A DNA stretch of 34,098 nt, taken from contig NZ_CP019364.1 of the NCBI RefSeq assembly GCF_000012085.2, positions 1 to 34,098 of the forward strand, in the 5' to 3' direction. The position numbers and the translations under genes are program-made. The DNA comes from Borrelia turicatae 91E135 (lineage in GTDB: Bacteria; Spirochaetota; Spirochaetia; Borreliales; Borreliaceae). The notes beneath the pieces were generated by a model, which saw nothing but the letters and a program-made list of their open reading frames with translations, did no database searches and was not told where the DNA came from. This document shows positions 1 to 9,307 of the stretch, piece by piece. Every line of letters begins with the position of its first letter. Position 1 is the first letter of the stretch.

Positions 1-62
1 CTGAGATATAGCCACTTCCTAAAGCCATAAAAAAACAGCGTTCCTTCATAAGGTTCTACCAT
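1..62 (-). CDS. 5' end of an unidentified gene, cut by the window edge
   Basis: An ATG at 62-60 is preceded by AAGGAAAGTTA, a good ribosome binding site, and the frame stays open to the window edge (begins MVEPYEGTLFFYGFRKW). It lies 9 nt after the stop that ends the decayed tail of the upstream frame, so it is probably another member of the same leftward operon. Too little is visible to name it. Confidence 0.4.
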   Translation of the reverse strand, partial: MVEPYEGTLFFYGFRKWLYL

Positions 63-71
63 TAACTTTCC

Positions 72-257
72 TTAAGAATTATCCAAATCCACAGGAACGA
101 ATTTATCTTTTCGACAATAATCATATTCTATTCAGGGAATGGAGCATAGTAGAATTATACTAGCCAATAAAAGGCCACACCACCCCAATTTTAAACATCC
201 CACTTTCCCTTGCCTATATACCAAATCATATTTATTTTTCAATGCATTATTAAGAGC
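72..257 (-). pseudogene. Open continuation of the 258-728 gene, interrupted by stops
   Basis: The frame of the 258-728 gene continues past its TAA (260-258) for 62 more codons, broken only by a TGA at 134-132, and ends at TAA 74-72. The extra part reads like protein: a basic stretch, then a hydrophobic run (LGWCGLLLASIILLC) suited to a C-terminal membrane anchor, then an acidic end. I infer that the ancestral protein was about 217 residues with a C-terminal transmembrane segment and that two stops have shortened it. The alternative is a separate dead gene by chance in the same frame. Confidence 0.4.
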
Positions 258-728
258 TTAATTTAAATATCTAGCAATATCAGAATAATTGCCGGAAAAT
301 TTATCATTCATGTAATTACTCATAATAAGCGTATCAACAAATAATTTCGCGGGCAGAAACCTATCTTCTCTATTGACCTCAAAAATTAATGGATTATCTA
401 CTATTCTCATAACTTCCCAAGTTATTTGCTCAATTGCAGTATATCTACCAAACTCTTTATCCTGTTCAATAATTCTTATAGGCATATCTGATATTATTCT
501 ATCCATATTTTCTATCAAATATTCTAAATTAAAAAGACCTGTGGCACAATTAAATAAAATCCTAGAACCTCTACATTCAGCTTTAAGTACAGCTTCTTTA
601 GAAATAACACTACCAATATCAACACATGTTAAATGATTATCATCATCCAAGACTAAAACCCCACCCTTTGTATCTAGTGGGGTTTTAACACTAAATTCAA
701 AGCCAGAAGAACTATTAGTTATAGCCAT
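258..728 (-). CDS. Hypothetical protein coupled to the BTA121-type lipoprotein
   Basis: A 156-residue frame with no signal peptide and no family I recognise. Its ATG overlaps the stop of the upstream lipoprotein gene by one base (TAATG), so it is probably translated by re-initiation as the second gene of an operon. The sequence is acidic with mixed hydrophobic segments and has no clear motif. The frame is still open after the stop (see 72-257), so this may be a shortened version of a longer membrane-anchored protein. A phage origin was considered, but the coupling to a surface lipoprotein gene argues against it. Confidence 0.55.
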   Translation of the reverse strand: MAITNSSSGFEFSVKTPLDTKGGVLVLDDDNHLTCVDIGSVISKEAVLKAECRGSRILFNCATGLFNLEYLIENMDRIISDMPIRIIEQDKEFGRYTAIEQITWEVMRIVDNPLIFEVNREDRFLPAKLFVDTLIMSNYMNDKFSGNYSDIARYLN

Positions 729-1807
729 TATGGCAAGAGTCTGTAAATTATATCGTTTTCTATATTCTCAGTTCCTACAATGAGTTTAACTTTATCTTTA
801 AAAGCAGTAAAACGCAACTGATTGCTATCCTCACCATGCAAACTGTTAAAACGATCATATACAGAATGCGTAAATGTATAATACAATTCATATAAATATT
901 CACGCTTAGCATAACCAAACTCATCTTGTAATTCTTGCCTTAACTCCTCATCCTTCATACCCTCTATCAAGCTTTCGGTCTCTTTTAGTGAATTCAAAGT
1001 CAATAAAACATGTCCTAGAAGTTTTTTAACTTTATCAACACCCCAATCACCCAGACGAAAGAGAAAATCTAAGCCAGTAAACACATCAAGAAGAGGCCCA
1101 CCACCAAAAAGAGGTTTAGCTACTACACCTCGTACATACTCAATTATTTCATACTCTTCATCAGACAGCTCAGAATACAGTTTTTCAACCTTTACAAGGG
1201 ATTCAACCTGTTTTTTAATAACTTCTGATTTATCTTCACGTGTTCTCCAAGCAAAATTATTAGAAAATCTATGATTATTTATAGCTTTATAATAAACCTC
1301 ATCAGGATTAGACCCACTGAATGCTTCTTTTAAATTCAATAAATATATTTTTCTTAAAAAATTAGACCTATCTCCTTGCTTTGATTCGTCTTTCTTAAAA
1401 TCTTTCATAACTGCTTCGGTCTCTTTTAATGAGCCAAAAATAAATAAATTACGCTCCATAATTTCTTTAACTCTATCAACACCTAAAACAACAAGCAAGT
1501 TATAAAACTCATCCATACTATACGTTTTGTAATCTTCAAGCCTCCCAATACTAGGATCGGTTACTACACCTCGTATATACTCAATTACTTCCCTCTCATC
1601 ATCAAAAAAACCAAATGTGTCTAAAAGATTATCAAGCTTAGTGCCTATACTGTACTCCGTATCTATTCCTTCAAAAGTACCTATAATATTACTATCTTTA
1701 AACACACTATCTCTCATCGCGATTTCTCTTTGTTTTTTTAAATCACAACTTATTATACAGCTTACTACTAGTAATAATAACGAATTATAAATTCTCAACC
1801 TTAGCAT
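728..1807 (-). CDS. BTA121-type surface lipoprotein with duplicated domain
   Basis: A 359-residue predicted lipoprotein with a short basic N-terminus, a hydrophobic core and a lipobox ending IISC, with Cys21 the probable lipidated residue. The RBS is AAGGAGATGTTTA before ATG. Two homologous domains are visible: VIEYIRGVV at residues 74-82 matches IIEYVRGVV at 221-229, and SLKETEAV at 126-133 matches SLKETESL at 273-280. The rest is charged and helical. This pattern resembles the BTA121-domain surface lipoproteins expanded in relapsing-fever Borrelia; that name is from memory and the function is unknown. The downstream gene overlaps its stop codon. It probably sits on the outer membrane surface. 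Confidence 0.65.
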   Translation of the reverse strand: MLRLRIYNSLLLLVVSCIISCDLKKQREIAMRDSVFKDSNIIGTFEGIDTEYSIGTKLDNLLDTFGFFDDEREVIEYIRGVVTDPSIGRLEDYKTYSMDEFYNLLVVLGVDRVKEIMERNLFIFGSLKETEAVMKDFKKDESKQGDRSNFLRKIYLLNLKEAFSGSNPDEVYYKAINNHRFSNNFAWRTREDKSEVIKKQVESLVKVEKLYSELSDEEYEIIEYVRGVVAKPLFGGGPLLDVFTGLDFLFRLGDWGVDKVKKLLGHVLLTLNSLKETESLIEGMKDEELRQELQDEFGYAKREYLYELYYTFTHSVYDRFNSLHGEDSNQLRFTAFKDKVKLIVGTENIENDIIYRLLP

Positions 1808-2742
1808 TAAACATCTCCTTTTTTTAATGAAAGCTAATTTATAAATAAATCATTTATAAATTAAAATATCATCATATAAACATATTATCATATTAACATA
1901 TAATTATATAACAATATATATTGTAAAACAATCATTATGCTATAACAGACTATTATCACTTCATATTTATTTTACTATTCTCCATTCAATTATTTTATCC
2001 ATAATAACAACTCTATACCTCACACCTACACACACTAAAACTTAAATTAAATATCAATTCTTCTATCAATGCTATCTTCATTACATGGGTACTGCGTATA
2101 AATCCTAATGATGAATTTGACATTGTCCCCGTAATCATTTTCATCATCACTTACTATAAACCCCTCTCAAGCCATAAATTTATAATAAACACTGCTATTC
2201 GTTATTATCATATTTTTAGTTCTCTTTCATATTTGTAATAGATTATCTCCAACCAATGAATGCCCTAAATTTTTAAGAGCACAAAAAGAAAAAAAAATAC
2301 CTCAAGTTAGAAATGATACTTAAAAAGAAATATGACTGCAACCTATACTAGTAAGACTTATCCCAAATTAAAGTAAATGTAAATATTCATACATACACAA
2401 CGGTCATTCAATCAATTAACGTTATTGCTTATAATTTTGATCATTGATTAACATGTATACCCAAAATTAATAAGTACACTTTACGCATATCCATCTAAAT
2501 TAAAGGCAATAGCAAAACATCTTATCACATAATTATACAAAGACTATATTTCTTAAAAGAAATCAAACATATTAAATATTTATTTAACAAATCATATAAG
2601 TTCATCAATACTGCTAAAGATAAAAATGCAAACCAAACAGCATATCTAACACTTAAAAAGTCTTGTATTTCTTATTTAAGGAGAAAAACAATTTATATTA
2701 ACACTAAGTGTTGTAGCTCGCTTAAATACTGTCAATATGATA
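1808..2742. other. Long AT-rich stretch with no convincing gene
   Basis: Very AT-rich, with stops in all frames and no long ORF. It must hold the promoter of the lipoprotein operon near 1810-1930, where a 14-bp palindrome ACAATATATATTGT is present. One short protein-like fragment is noted separately at 2047-2166. The remainder looks like decayed sequence. Confidence 0.5.
2047..2166 (-). pseudogene. Possible gene remnant
   Basis: An open fragment of 39 codons between a TGA (2169-2167) and a TAA (2049-2047), without a start codon. The reading is unusually protein-like for this AT-rich region (includes VSDDENDYGDNVKFIIRIY). I infer the 3' end of a decayed gene; the family is unknown and chance cannot be excluded. 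Confidence 0.25.
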
Positions 2743-2925
2743 TTACATATTTACTAAAAACAATAATTTATTATCCCAGTCAATATCAATGAAAACTCTA
2801 ATCCCATATAACAAAAAATTATTACAAAAGTTGCAACTACAAGAACAAACTATCAAAAGAAAGATGAACTTGATAAAAACTCTCCTCTTCCCCTTAATAC
2901 TAGAAACATTATAAAACCTTAGCAT
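2743..2925 (-). CDS. Possible small lipoprotein downstream of guaB
   Basis: From an ATG at 2925 a 60-residue frame shows basic residues, a hydrophobic run and a Cys-rich lipobox-like end (FLLIVCSCSC), as in Borrelia lipoprotein signals, but only about 30 residues follow. An upstream start at 2973 would overlap the end of guaB by 26 bp. There is no clear RBS. It may be a truncated lipoprotein gene or a chance ORF. Confidence 0.25.
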   Translation of the reverse strand: MLRFYNVSSIKGKRRVFIKFIFLLIVCSCSCNFCNNFLLYGIRVFIDIDWDNKLLFLVNM

Positions 2926-2947
2926 TTTTAAACATAATAAAATTATA

Positions 2948-4405
2948 TTATTTGTTATTTTCCAAAACATCATGTGTATGAGATTCTCTTAAAGAAGCAG
3001 AGCTTATTTTTACAAATTTAGCGTTTGTCTTTAATTCTAATATTGTTCCCACTCCCAAGTAACCCATTCCAGACATTAGACCTCCCTTTAATTGAAATAT
3101 AATGTCTTTTAATTTTCCAACATAAGGAACCATTCCTTCAATGCCTTCAGGGATCAATTTACCAGGGGATTCTTTATTTTCAAATTGGAAATATCTTGAT
3201 TTGGAACCTCTAGCCATAGCAGAAAGAGAGCCCATACCGACATAAACTTTAAATTTTTTTCCATTATAAATTACTTCCTCTGAAGGAGATTCATGAGCAC
3301 CAGCAAAAAGATTGCCTATCATCACACTATCAGCTCCAGCTGCAATTGCTTTAACTATATCTCCTGAAAATCTAATTCCACCATCCGCTATAATACAAGT
3401 ATTTGTATGTTTACAGGCTTCAAAAACATCATGAATTGCGGTTAACTGCGGTACTCCAACTCCTGCAACTATTCTTGTTGTACATATGCTTCCTGGACCT
3501 ATTCCAACCTTCAAACAGTCTGCTCCTGCATCAATTAAATCAAGGGCTGCTTCCTTAGTTACTATATTACCTGCAATAACATCCAAATTTGGATATTTAT
3601 TTTTAATTTTCCTTACAAGTTCAATTACTCTAGTAGAATGTCCATGTGCAGAATCAATAGCAATTATATCAACATCCGCTTTGACTAATTCTTCAACACG
3701 CTCTAAAGTATCAACATCAATAGAAACAGCTGCTCCTACTCTTAGCCTATTTTTCATATCTTTGCATGCATTAGGAAAATACTCTTGATGCTCCACATGA
3801 TCTATGTCTTTACAGGTTATTAATCCTCTTAAATTGTTTGACTTATCAACAATAAGTAACTTTTCTATCTTATGCCTAAATAATATTTCTTTAGCTTCTG
3901 TTAAAGTTATATCTTCTCTTGCTGTAATTAATTTTTTTGTCATTGCATTTATTACAGGAACATTATCATCCGTAATATATTTAATGTCTCTATTAGTCAC
4001 TAGACCTAATATTTTACCTGTTTTATCTGTCACAGGCAATGCAGAGATCTTATGTTTTGCAATCAATATCTTAGCTTCCTGTACATTTGCATTCTCATCA
4101 ATAGTGATAGGATTTTTTATAATTCCGGTCCGGTGATAAACCTTTACTATTTCTACTTCTTTCCTTTGATCTTCAATGGTGAGATTTTTATGTATAATTC
4201 CTATTCCACCCTCTTTAGCCATAGCTATTGCCATTCGGCTTTCTGTAACTGTATCCATGGCTGAGCTTAAAAAAGGTATATTTAAAGATATATTCTTTGT
4301 TAACTTTGTCTTTAAATCAACATCACTGGGTAATACAGATGATTTTCTAGGAATTAAAGAAACATCATCAAAAGTCAAAGCTTCTTTTACTATTTTTTCT
4401 ATCAA
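2948..4405 (-). CDS. guaB: IMP dehydrogenase with a full CBS pair
   Basis: Inosine-5'-monophosphate dehydrogenase makes XMP from IMP with NAD+, the committed step to GMP. It is 485 residues, the usual full bacterial length. The catalytic loop GPGSICTTR has the nucleophile Cys308, followed by the IMP phosphate-binding [10 protein letters not shown] region (about 341-350) and the mobile-flap residues Arg404-Tyr405. A CBS pair occupies about residues 96-205. The start is TTG at 4405, chosen because AAGGAG lies 6 nt upstream; no ATG fits. It follows guaA by 19 nt on the same strand, so the two form a guaA-guaB operon. The B. burgdorferi cp26 enzyme (404 residues, as I recall) lacks the CBS pair, so this copy differs. 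Confidence 0.95.
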   Translation of the reverse strand: MIEKIVKEALTFDDVSLIPRKSSVLPSDVDLKTKLTKNISLNIPFLSSAMDTVTESRMAIAMAKEGGIGIIHKNLTIEDQRKEVEIVKVYHRTGIIKNPITIDENANVQEAKILIAKHKISALPVTDKTGKILGLVTNRDIKYITDDNVPVINAMTKKLITAREDITLTEAKEILFRHKIEKLLIVDKSNNLRGLITCKDIDHVEHQEYFPNACKDMKNRLRVGAAVSIDVDTLERVEELVKADVDIIAIDSAHGHSTRVIELVRKIKNKYPNLDVIAGNIVTKEAALDLIDAGADCLKVGIGPGSICTTRIVAGVGVPQLTAIHDVFEACKHTNTCIIADGGIRFSGDIVKAIAAGADSVMIGNLFAGAHESPSEEVIYNGKKFKVYVGMGSLSAMARGSKSRYFQFENKESPGKLIPEGIEGMVPYVGKLKDIIFQLKGGLMSGMGYLGVGTILELKTNAKFVKISSASLRESHTHDVLENNK

Positions 4406-4424
4406 TCAGTTCTCCTTATTTTTA

Positions 4425-5963
4425 TTATTCCCATTCTATTGTTGCTGGGGGCTTAGAAGAAATGTCATAACAAACTCTATTTATACCTCTGACCTCATTA
4501 ATTATTCTTGAAGAAACTTTTCTTAAAAAATCATAAGGTAATTCAACCCAATTAGCAGTCATAAAGTCTAAAGTATTAACACATCGAATAACAGCTGTAT
4601 ATTCATATGTTCTGTTATCCCCCATCACTCCAACAGATTTTACAGGCAATAAAACTACAAATGCTTGCCTTATCTTATAATATAAATTATTTGCCAAAAG
4701 CTCTTCTATTAAAATACTATCAGCTCCCTGAAGAATATTAATTTTTTCTTGAGAGATCTTGCCAATTATTCTTATTGCCAATCCCGGACCTGGAAAGGGA
4801 TGTCTATAAAGAGAATTCTCTTCAATCCCTAATTGAATTCCTAATTGGATTACTTCATCTTTAAAAAGCTCCCTTAACGGTTCTAAAAGTTTTAATCTAA
4901 TTTTTTCTGGAAGTCCCCCTACATTATGATGTGATTTGATATGTGATGAAAAAACATTATTTCTCGATTCAGACTCAATTACATCTGAATAAATCGTTCC
5001 TTGTGCCAAAAACTCTACATCTTTGTCTTCTAAGGCCACCTTTTCAAAAATCTCTACAAATGTTCTTCCTATAATTTTTCTTTTCTCTTCAGGTTCATCT
5101 ATATTTTCTAAATTCTTCAAAAATATTGAAGAAGAATCAACATATTTTATGTTTAAATTGTACTGTCTACCAAGTTCTAATATCTCCCTAACTTCATTTT
5201 TGCGTAACAAGCCAGTATCGATAAAAACACAGATTAAATTACTTTTTATTGCATTATTAATAAGTAATGCACATACTAAAGAATCTGTTCCACCAGAAAG
5301 TCCCAAAATTACTTTCTTATCACCTACTTGAAGTCTTATTTTTTCCACAAAATCATCTATGCTATTACTTAAATTCCAGTTCACATGAGCTTGGCAAATT
5401 TTAAAAACAAAATTTTTAAGTATTTGATTACCAACCTCTGAACAAGTTACCTCTGGGTGAAATTGTAATCCATAAATTTTTTGCTCTTCATTAAATACAG
5501 AAGCAATACAAGTTTCAGTATAAGCTATTTGTTTGAAATTGCTTGGAACTTTTTCAATATTGTCTCCATGACTCATCATTACTTTTAACTTATTAGAAAG
5601 ACCAAAAAATAAATTAGATTGATCATCTTCGATAAATAGTTCAGTATTACCAAATTCTTGCTTATCACATTTAGAAATTACGCCCCCAAACAATTTAATG
5701 ATTAGCTGCATTCCATAACATATTCCCAAAATCGGTACACCTAAGTTAAAAATATCAATGTCCACAGTAGGAGCTTCGTCGAGATAAACAGAAGCAGGTC
5801 CTCCGCTTAAAATTATCCCCACAGGATACATATCCTTAATCTCTTCTGCAGAAATAGAATATGCAATGACCATTGTATAAACACCCATCTCTCTAATTTT
5901 TCTTGCAATCAGTTGACTATACTGAGAGCCAAAATCTAATACAATCACCGCATTATTATTCAC
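4425..5963 (-). CDS. guaA: GMP synthase (glutamine-hydrolysing)
   Basis: Converts XMP to GMP using glutamine and ATP. It has 512 residues in the standard two-part layout. The N-terminal class I glutamine amidotransferase has Cys82 in GICYG, with His169 and Glu171 in FHPE completing the triad. The ATP pyrophosphatase domain begins with the P-loop GLSGGTDS (221-228), where Thr replaces the more usual Val. The C-terminal dimerisation/XMP-binding domain ends in the conserved SKPPATIEWE. The start is GTG at 5963 with AAGGAA 6 nt upstream. It is the first gene of the guaA-guaB pair. Borrelia cannot make purines de novo, so this enzyme is a key salvage step. Confidence 0.96.
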   Translation of the reverse strand: MNNNAVIVLDFGSQYSQLIARKIREMGVYTMVIAYSISAEEIKDMYPVGIILSGGPASVYLDEAPTVDIDIFNLGVPILGICYGMQLIIKLFGGVISKCDKQEFGNTELFIEDDQSNLFFGLSNKLKVMMSHGDNIEKVPSNFKQIAYTETCIASVFNEEQKIYGLQFHPEVTCSEVGNQILKNFVFKICQAHVNWNLSNSIDDFVEKIRLQVGDKKVILGLSGGTDSLVCALLINNAIKSNLICVFIDTGLLRKNEVREILELGRQYNLNIKYVDSSSIFLKNLENIDEPEEKRKIIGRTFVEIFEKVALEDKDVEFLAQGTIYSDVIESESRNNVFSSHIKSHHNVGGLPEKIRLKLLEPLRELFKDEVIQLGIQLGIEENSLYRHPFPGPGLAIRIIGKISQEKINILQGADSILIEELLANNLYYKIRQAFVVLLPVKSVGVMGDNRTYEYTAVIRCVNTLDFMTANWVELPYDFLRKVSSRIINEVRGINRVCYDISSKPPATIEWE

Positions 5964-6104
5964 TATAAATTCCTTAAAAAATTAGGTTTACTAATAAACT
6001 TAAAAAAGATAATCTTATCAACTTTAACAATCAAACCAACTGATTATGCAATGTGTTAACAAGACAAGATAAGACAAAATTCATACCTATAATCCTTAAA
6101 CAAG

Positions 6105-6131
6105 GATAGGCAAGAACTCACTTGCCTTATC
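6105..6131 (-). terminator. Hairpin in the guaA-mtnN intergenic region
   Basis: GATAGGCAAG and CTTGCCTTATC form a stem with one bulge around a 6-nt loop, downstream of mtnN on the minus strand. There is no strong U-run after it, so it is a weak terminator candidate or a regulatory hairpin ahead of guaA. The rest of 5964-6282 is AT-rich; it must carry the guaA promoter, which I cannot place. Confidence 0.35.
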
Positions 6132-6282
6132 AATCTATTACCCAAATATATAAGTTAATAAGCTCATTAACTATTAATTTGTATAAGATATTTTATAATA
6201 ACATCCTGTTATAAACAACTCTATGTTAACTAACTTAGAAATCCAAACTACCACTATTAATAACCATAAAATGACCTAATAA

Positions 6283-7086
6283 TTAGAGTAATTTCAAGAT
6301 CTCCTGTACCATTTTAGCTGCATTCACTGTTGCCAACTTAAGAAATTCGCTGTATTCAACTTCATTGCCCTCATTGTTTACAATATCAGATATAGATCTA
6401 ACAACTATAAAAGGAACATTAAAGACATGAGCAACATGTCCCAATGCCGCACCCTCCATCTCTACAGCTATAACATCCTCAAAGTTTGCCACAATCTTTG
6501 TCAAATAAACTGGATCAATAAATTGATCTCCTGTTAGTATTAATCCTGAATATCCATTAACACCTTTAAGCTTTGTTTTAATAGCTTTTAAAGCCTTTTC
6601 TAGCAAATTTCTATCACTACTAAATTTCTGAGGTAATTCTGGAACCTGTCCAACTTTATGTCCAAATTTAACCAAATCAAAATCATGATAAGCCACCTCT
6701 GAAGATACTACTATGTCTCCCACCTTAAGCTTACTTACCTTAGGGTTAACAACCCCACCAGCAACCCCACAATTAATTACATGACTTATATTATATTTTG
6801 ACAAAAGATAACTAGTCCATAAACTTGTATTTACCTTTCCAATACCCACAACAGCAGAAATAACATTGCGATTAGATATCTTGCCTTTAACAATTTTTTT
6901 ATTAAGCCCATAATCCTTCAACACTATCTCTTCTTTACGAGACATAAGCTTATTCAGCTCAGCGGCTTCAGAATCCATAGCAAACACTACTAAAATATTG
7001 CTATTTTTATTAGAAATAGCATATCCATTAAAACAAACTAATAAAAAAATTAATAACTTAAACACCAAATATTTATGATTACACAT
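6283..7086 (-). CDS. mtnN: Exported MTA/SAH nucleosidase (Pfs/Bgp-like)
   Basis: Hydrolyses 5'-methylthioadenosine and S-adenosylhomocysteine to adenine plus the thioribose sugar. Family residues are present: AMDSEA near the start of the domain (Glu49 counting from the GTG at 7113), GVAGG, VEMEGAA (Glu220) and the catalytic Asp243 in SISD. An N-terminal signal sequence (FKLLIFLLVCFNGYA) precedes the domain, so the enzyme is probably exported, as B. burgdorferi Bgp (BB0588) is, rather than being the cytoplasmic Pfs. The ATG at 7086 is preferred, with GGAGG 12 nt upstream; the GTG at 7113 would place that RBS inside the gene. Its product adenine is the substrate of adeC, divergently encoded next door. 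Confidence 0.88.
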   Translation of the reverse strand: MCNHKYLVFKLLIFLLVCFNGYAISNKNSNILVVFAMDSEAAELNKLMSRKEEIVLKDYGLNKKIVKGKISNRNVISAVVGIGKVNTSLWTSYLLSKYNISHVINCGVAGGVVNPKVSKLKVGDIVVSSEVAYHDFDLVKFGHKVGQVPELPQKFSSDRNLLEKALKAIKTKLKGVNGYSGLILTGDQFIDPVYLTKIVANFEDVIAVEMEGAALGHVAHVFNVPFIVVRSISDIVNNEGNEVEYSEFLKLATVNAAKMVQEILKLL

Positions 7087-7372
7087 AAATGCAAAAATCC
7101 TCCATTGCTTCACAAAAATTGCTAATAACTGTAATACTTAACACTATTTCCTAATTTTTCAATCAAAATTTCACCTTTTTTAAAAAATATTGACTTTAAC
7201 ATAAGAATTACATTAAATACAATAAAAATCAACAAAGGAACTACAAACCTTATATTCTAGAAAGATATAAACTAAATACATCGGTATTAAAATTTTTTGA
7301 ATTTACATATATTGATATAGCAAATATTGCAGTAACATATTATAAAAAAAGAACTATCTTAAAGGACAAATA

Positions 7373-9019
7373 ATGAATTCATTACTAATTAAAGCAAATT
7401 ATATCGATATTGTGAATAAAGAGATTTACCCTTCTCATATAACAATAAAAAATGGTACCATTTCCAACATAGAAAGAACTAATGAATCTTTAAAAGACTA
7501 TGTATTACCAGGATTTATTGATTCTCACATACATATAGAAAGTTCCTTGCTTATTCCATCACATTTTGCTCATTTAGTAGTTCAACATGGTACCGTATCT
7601 ACAATAAGCGATCCTCATGAAATAGCAAATGTCAATGGTATTGATGGTATTAATTTCATGATAAACAACTCCAATAAAATTGATTTTAAAATTTTTTTTG
7701 GTGCACCCTCTTGTGTCCCAGCTTTGCCCTTAGAAATTGAAACTTCTGGTCACGTCTTGGATGATAAAGATGTAGATAAGCTACTGGCACTAGATAATAT
7801 CTATTATCTATCTGAAATGATGAATTTTCCCGGTGTACTTAATAGAGACCCTAAAGTAATGAACAAAATTCATTCTGCTTTGAAGCGTAACAAAGTTGTC
7901 GACGGACATGCACCCGGTTTATCACCTGAATCAGTTTTAAAGTACGCATCCGCAGGAATTAGTACCGATCATGAATGTTCAACAATAGAAGATGCACGAT
8001 ATAAATTGTCTTTAGGCATGAAAATCTTAATTAGAGAAGGCAGCGCGGCTAAAAATTTTGAAGCTTTACACCCTCTAATTAGCGAATGTTCAGGAAAATA
8101 CCGAGATCATTTAATGTTTTGTTGTGATGACGCACATCCTGATATCTTGCTTAACGGGCATATAAACTTAATGGTTTCACGTGCCATAGAATATGGTCAT
8201 GATTTTTTCGATGTTTTAAAAATAGCTTGTATTAACCCTGTTATACACTATAAAATCCCAGTCGGATTACTACAAGTCGGGGATCCTGCTGATTTTATTA
8301 TTACTAAAGATCTAAAAACATTTAAAGTAGACAAAACTTACATAAATGGTAAATTGGTATTTAGTGATGGTAAATCATATATCCCACTACTAAATGAAAA
8401 TCCTATCAATAATTTCAATTGCAGCAAAAAGTCAATTGACGACTTTAAATTTTTTACACAAAGTAAAACTATACCAACAATTAATTGCATTAATAATCAA
8501 ATTATCACTAATAAAACCATGACTGACAGTAACCTATTAGCACCAAACTTTGAATCAAACATCAGCAAAGACATTTTAAAAATAGCAGTAATAAATCGAT
8601 ACAATAATCACAACAAAATATCGATAGGTTTTACAAAAAATTTTGGACTCAAAAATGGAGCCATTGGAAGCACAGTTGCTCACGACTCTCACAATATCAT
8701 AGTTCTTGGTACTAGTGATGAATATTTATGCAAAGCAGCAAATCTTATTATTGAGAATAAAGGGGGTTTATGTGCTTTAAATAACCAAGATACCTTAATA
8801 TTAAAACTTCCAATTGCGGGTTTGATGAGCATGAGCCCACCCAAGGAAGTTGCTTTAAAATATATTCAACTAAATAATTTTTGTAGGAATGTTTTAGGTT
8901 CTAATTTAGATTCCCCCTTAATGACATTATCTTTCATGTCATTAACGGTAATTCCTCACTTAAAAATAAATGACAAAGGACTGTTTGATGTTGACTCTTT
9001 TTCATTTTTAAATTTCTAG
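7373..9019 (+). CDS. adeC: Adenine deaminase
   Basis: Converts adenine to hypoxanthine and ammonia. It is 548 residues, the typical AdeC length. Amidohydrolase metal-site motifs are visible: HIH at residues 52-54, SDPHE at 79-83, DGHAPG at 178-183, DHE at 199-201 and CDDAHPD at 251-257. The C-terminal third carries the AdeC-specific extension. AAAGGAC lies upstream of the ATG. It is divergent from mtnN across 286 bp (259 bp if the longer mtnN start is used). In B. burgdorferi the homologue is BBK17 on lp36; here it lies in the gua/permease neighbourhood, building a purine salvage island. Confidence 0.93.
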   Translation: MNSLLIKANYIDIVNKEIYPSHITIKNGTISNIERTNESLKDYVLPGFIDSHIHIESSLLIPSHFAHLVVQHGTVSTISDPHEIANVNGIDGINFMINNSNKIDFKIFFGAPSCVPALPLEIETSGHVLDDKDVDKLLALDNIYYLSEMMNFPGVLNRDPKVMNKIHSALKRNKVVDGHAPGLSPESVLKYASAGISTDHECSTIEDARYKLSLGMKILIREGSAAKNFEALHPLISECSGKYRDHLMFCCDDAHPDILLNGHINLMVSRAIEYGHDFFDVLKIACINPVIHYKIPVGLLQVGDPADFIITKDLKTFKVDKTYINGKLVFSDGKSYIPLLNENPINNFNCSKKSIDDFKFFTQSKTIPTINCINNQIITNKTMTDSNLLAPNFESNISKDILKIAVINRYNNHNKISIGFTKNFGLKNGAIGSTVAHDSHNIIVLGTSDEYLCKAANLIIENKGGLCALNNQDTLILKLPIAGLMSMSPPKEVALKYIQLNNFCRNVLGSNLDSPLMTLSFMSLTVIPHLKINDKGLFDVDSFSFLNF

Positions 9020-9155
9020 ACGAACCAAACAAAAAAACAATACTCTAAAACAAGGAAAAGACTGTTATGAGAGCTAATAATCTCTACTTCTATAATATTA
9101 AGTTACCTAAATTGACAATTAAATCACCAATTTATGGTTAAATTATCGCATAAGC

Positions 9156-9182
9156 AATGTTTGCAGAATCACTGCAAACATT
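9156..9182. other. Perfect 11-bp hairpin after adeC
   Basis: AATGTTTGCAG and CTGCAAACATT are perfect inverted copies around a 5-nt loop, 137 bp after adeC. No U-run follows on either strand, so it is not a standard terminator. It could end or stabilise the adeC message or act as a protein site. No other feature is seen in 9020-9307. Confidence 0.5.
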
Positions 9183-9307
9183 AGTAAATAATGAAGCATC
9201 AAAAGCAACAACAAAAAAATAAGTGAGACATGCAATTTCTACATCAATCTTTACAAAATAATTTTATAAATTTAACAAAAATCTATTATTCTCAGTCTCA
9301 ACAGACA

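Noticed and set aside
3486-4511. Plus-strand ORFs across guaB
   Set aside because: They lie antisense within guaB, have no RBS and have compositions that follow from the guaB codons; they are shadows of the real gene.
9157-9222. 21-residue ORF (ends LVNNEASKATTKK) as the 3' remnant of an OspC-like gene
   Set aside because: The reading is short, follows directly after a stop and is partly dictated by the perfect hairpin at 9156-9182; no other OspC-like sequence is present.
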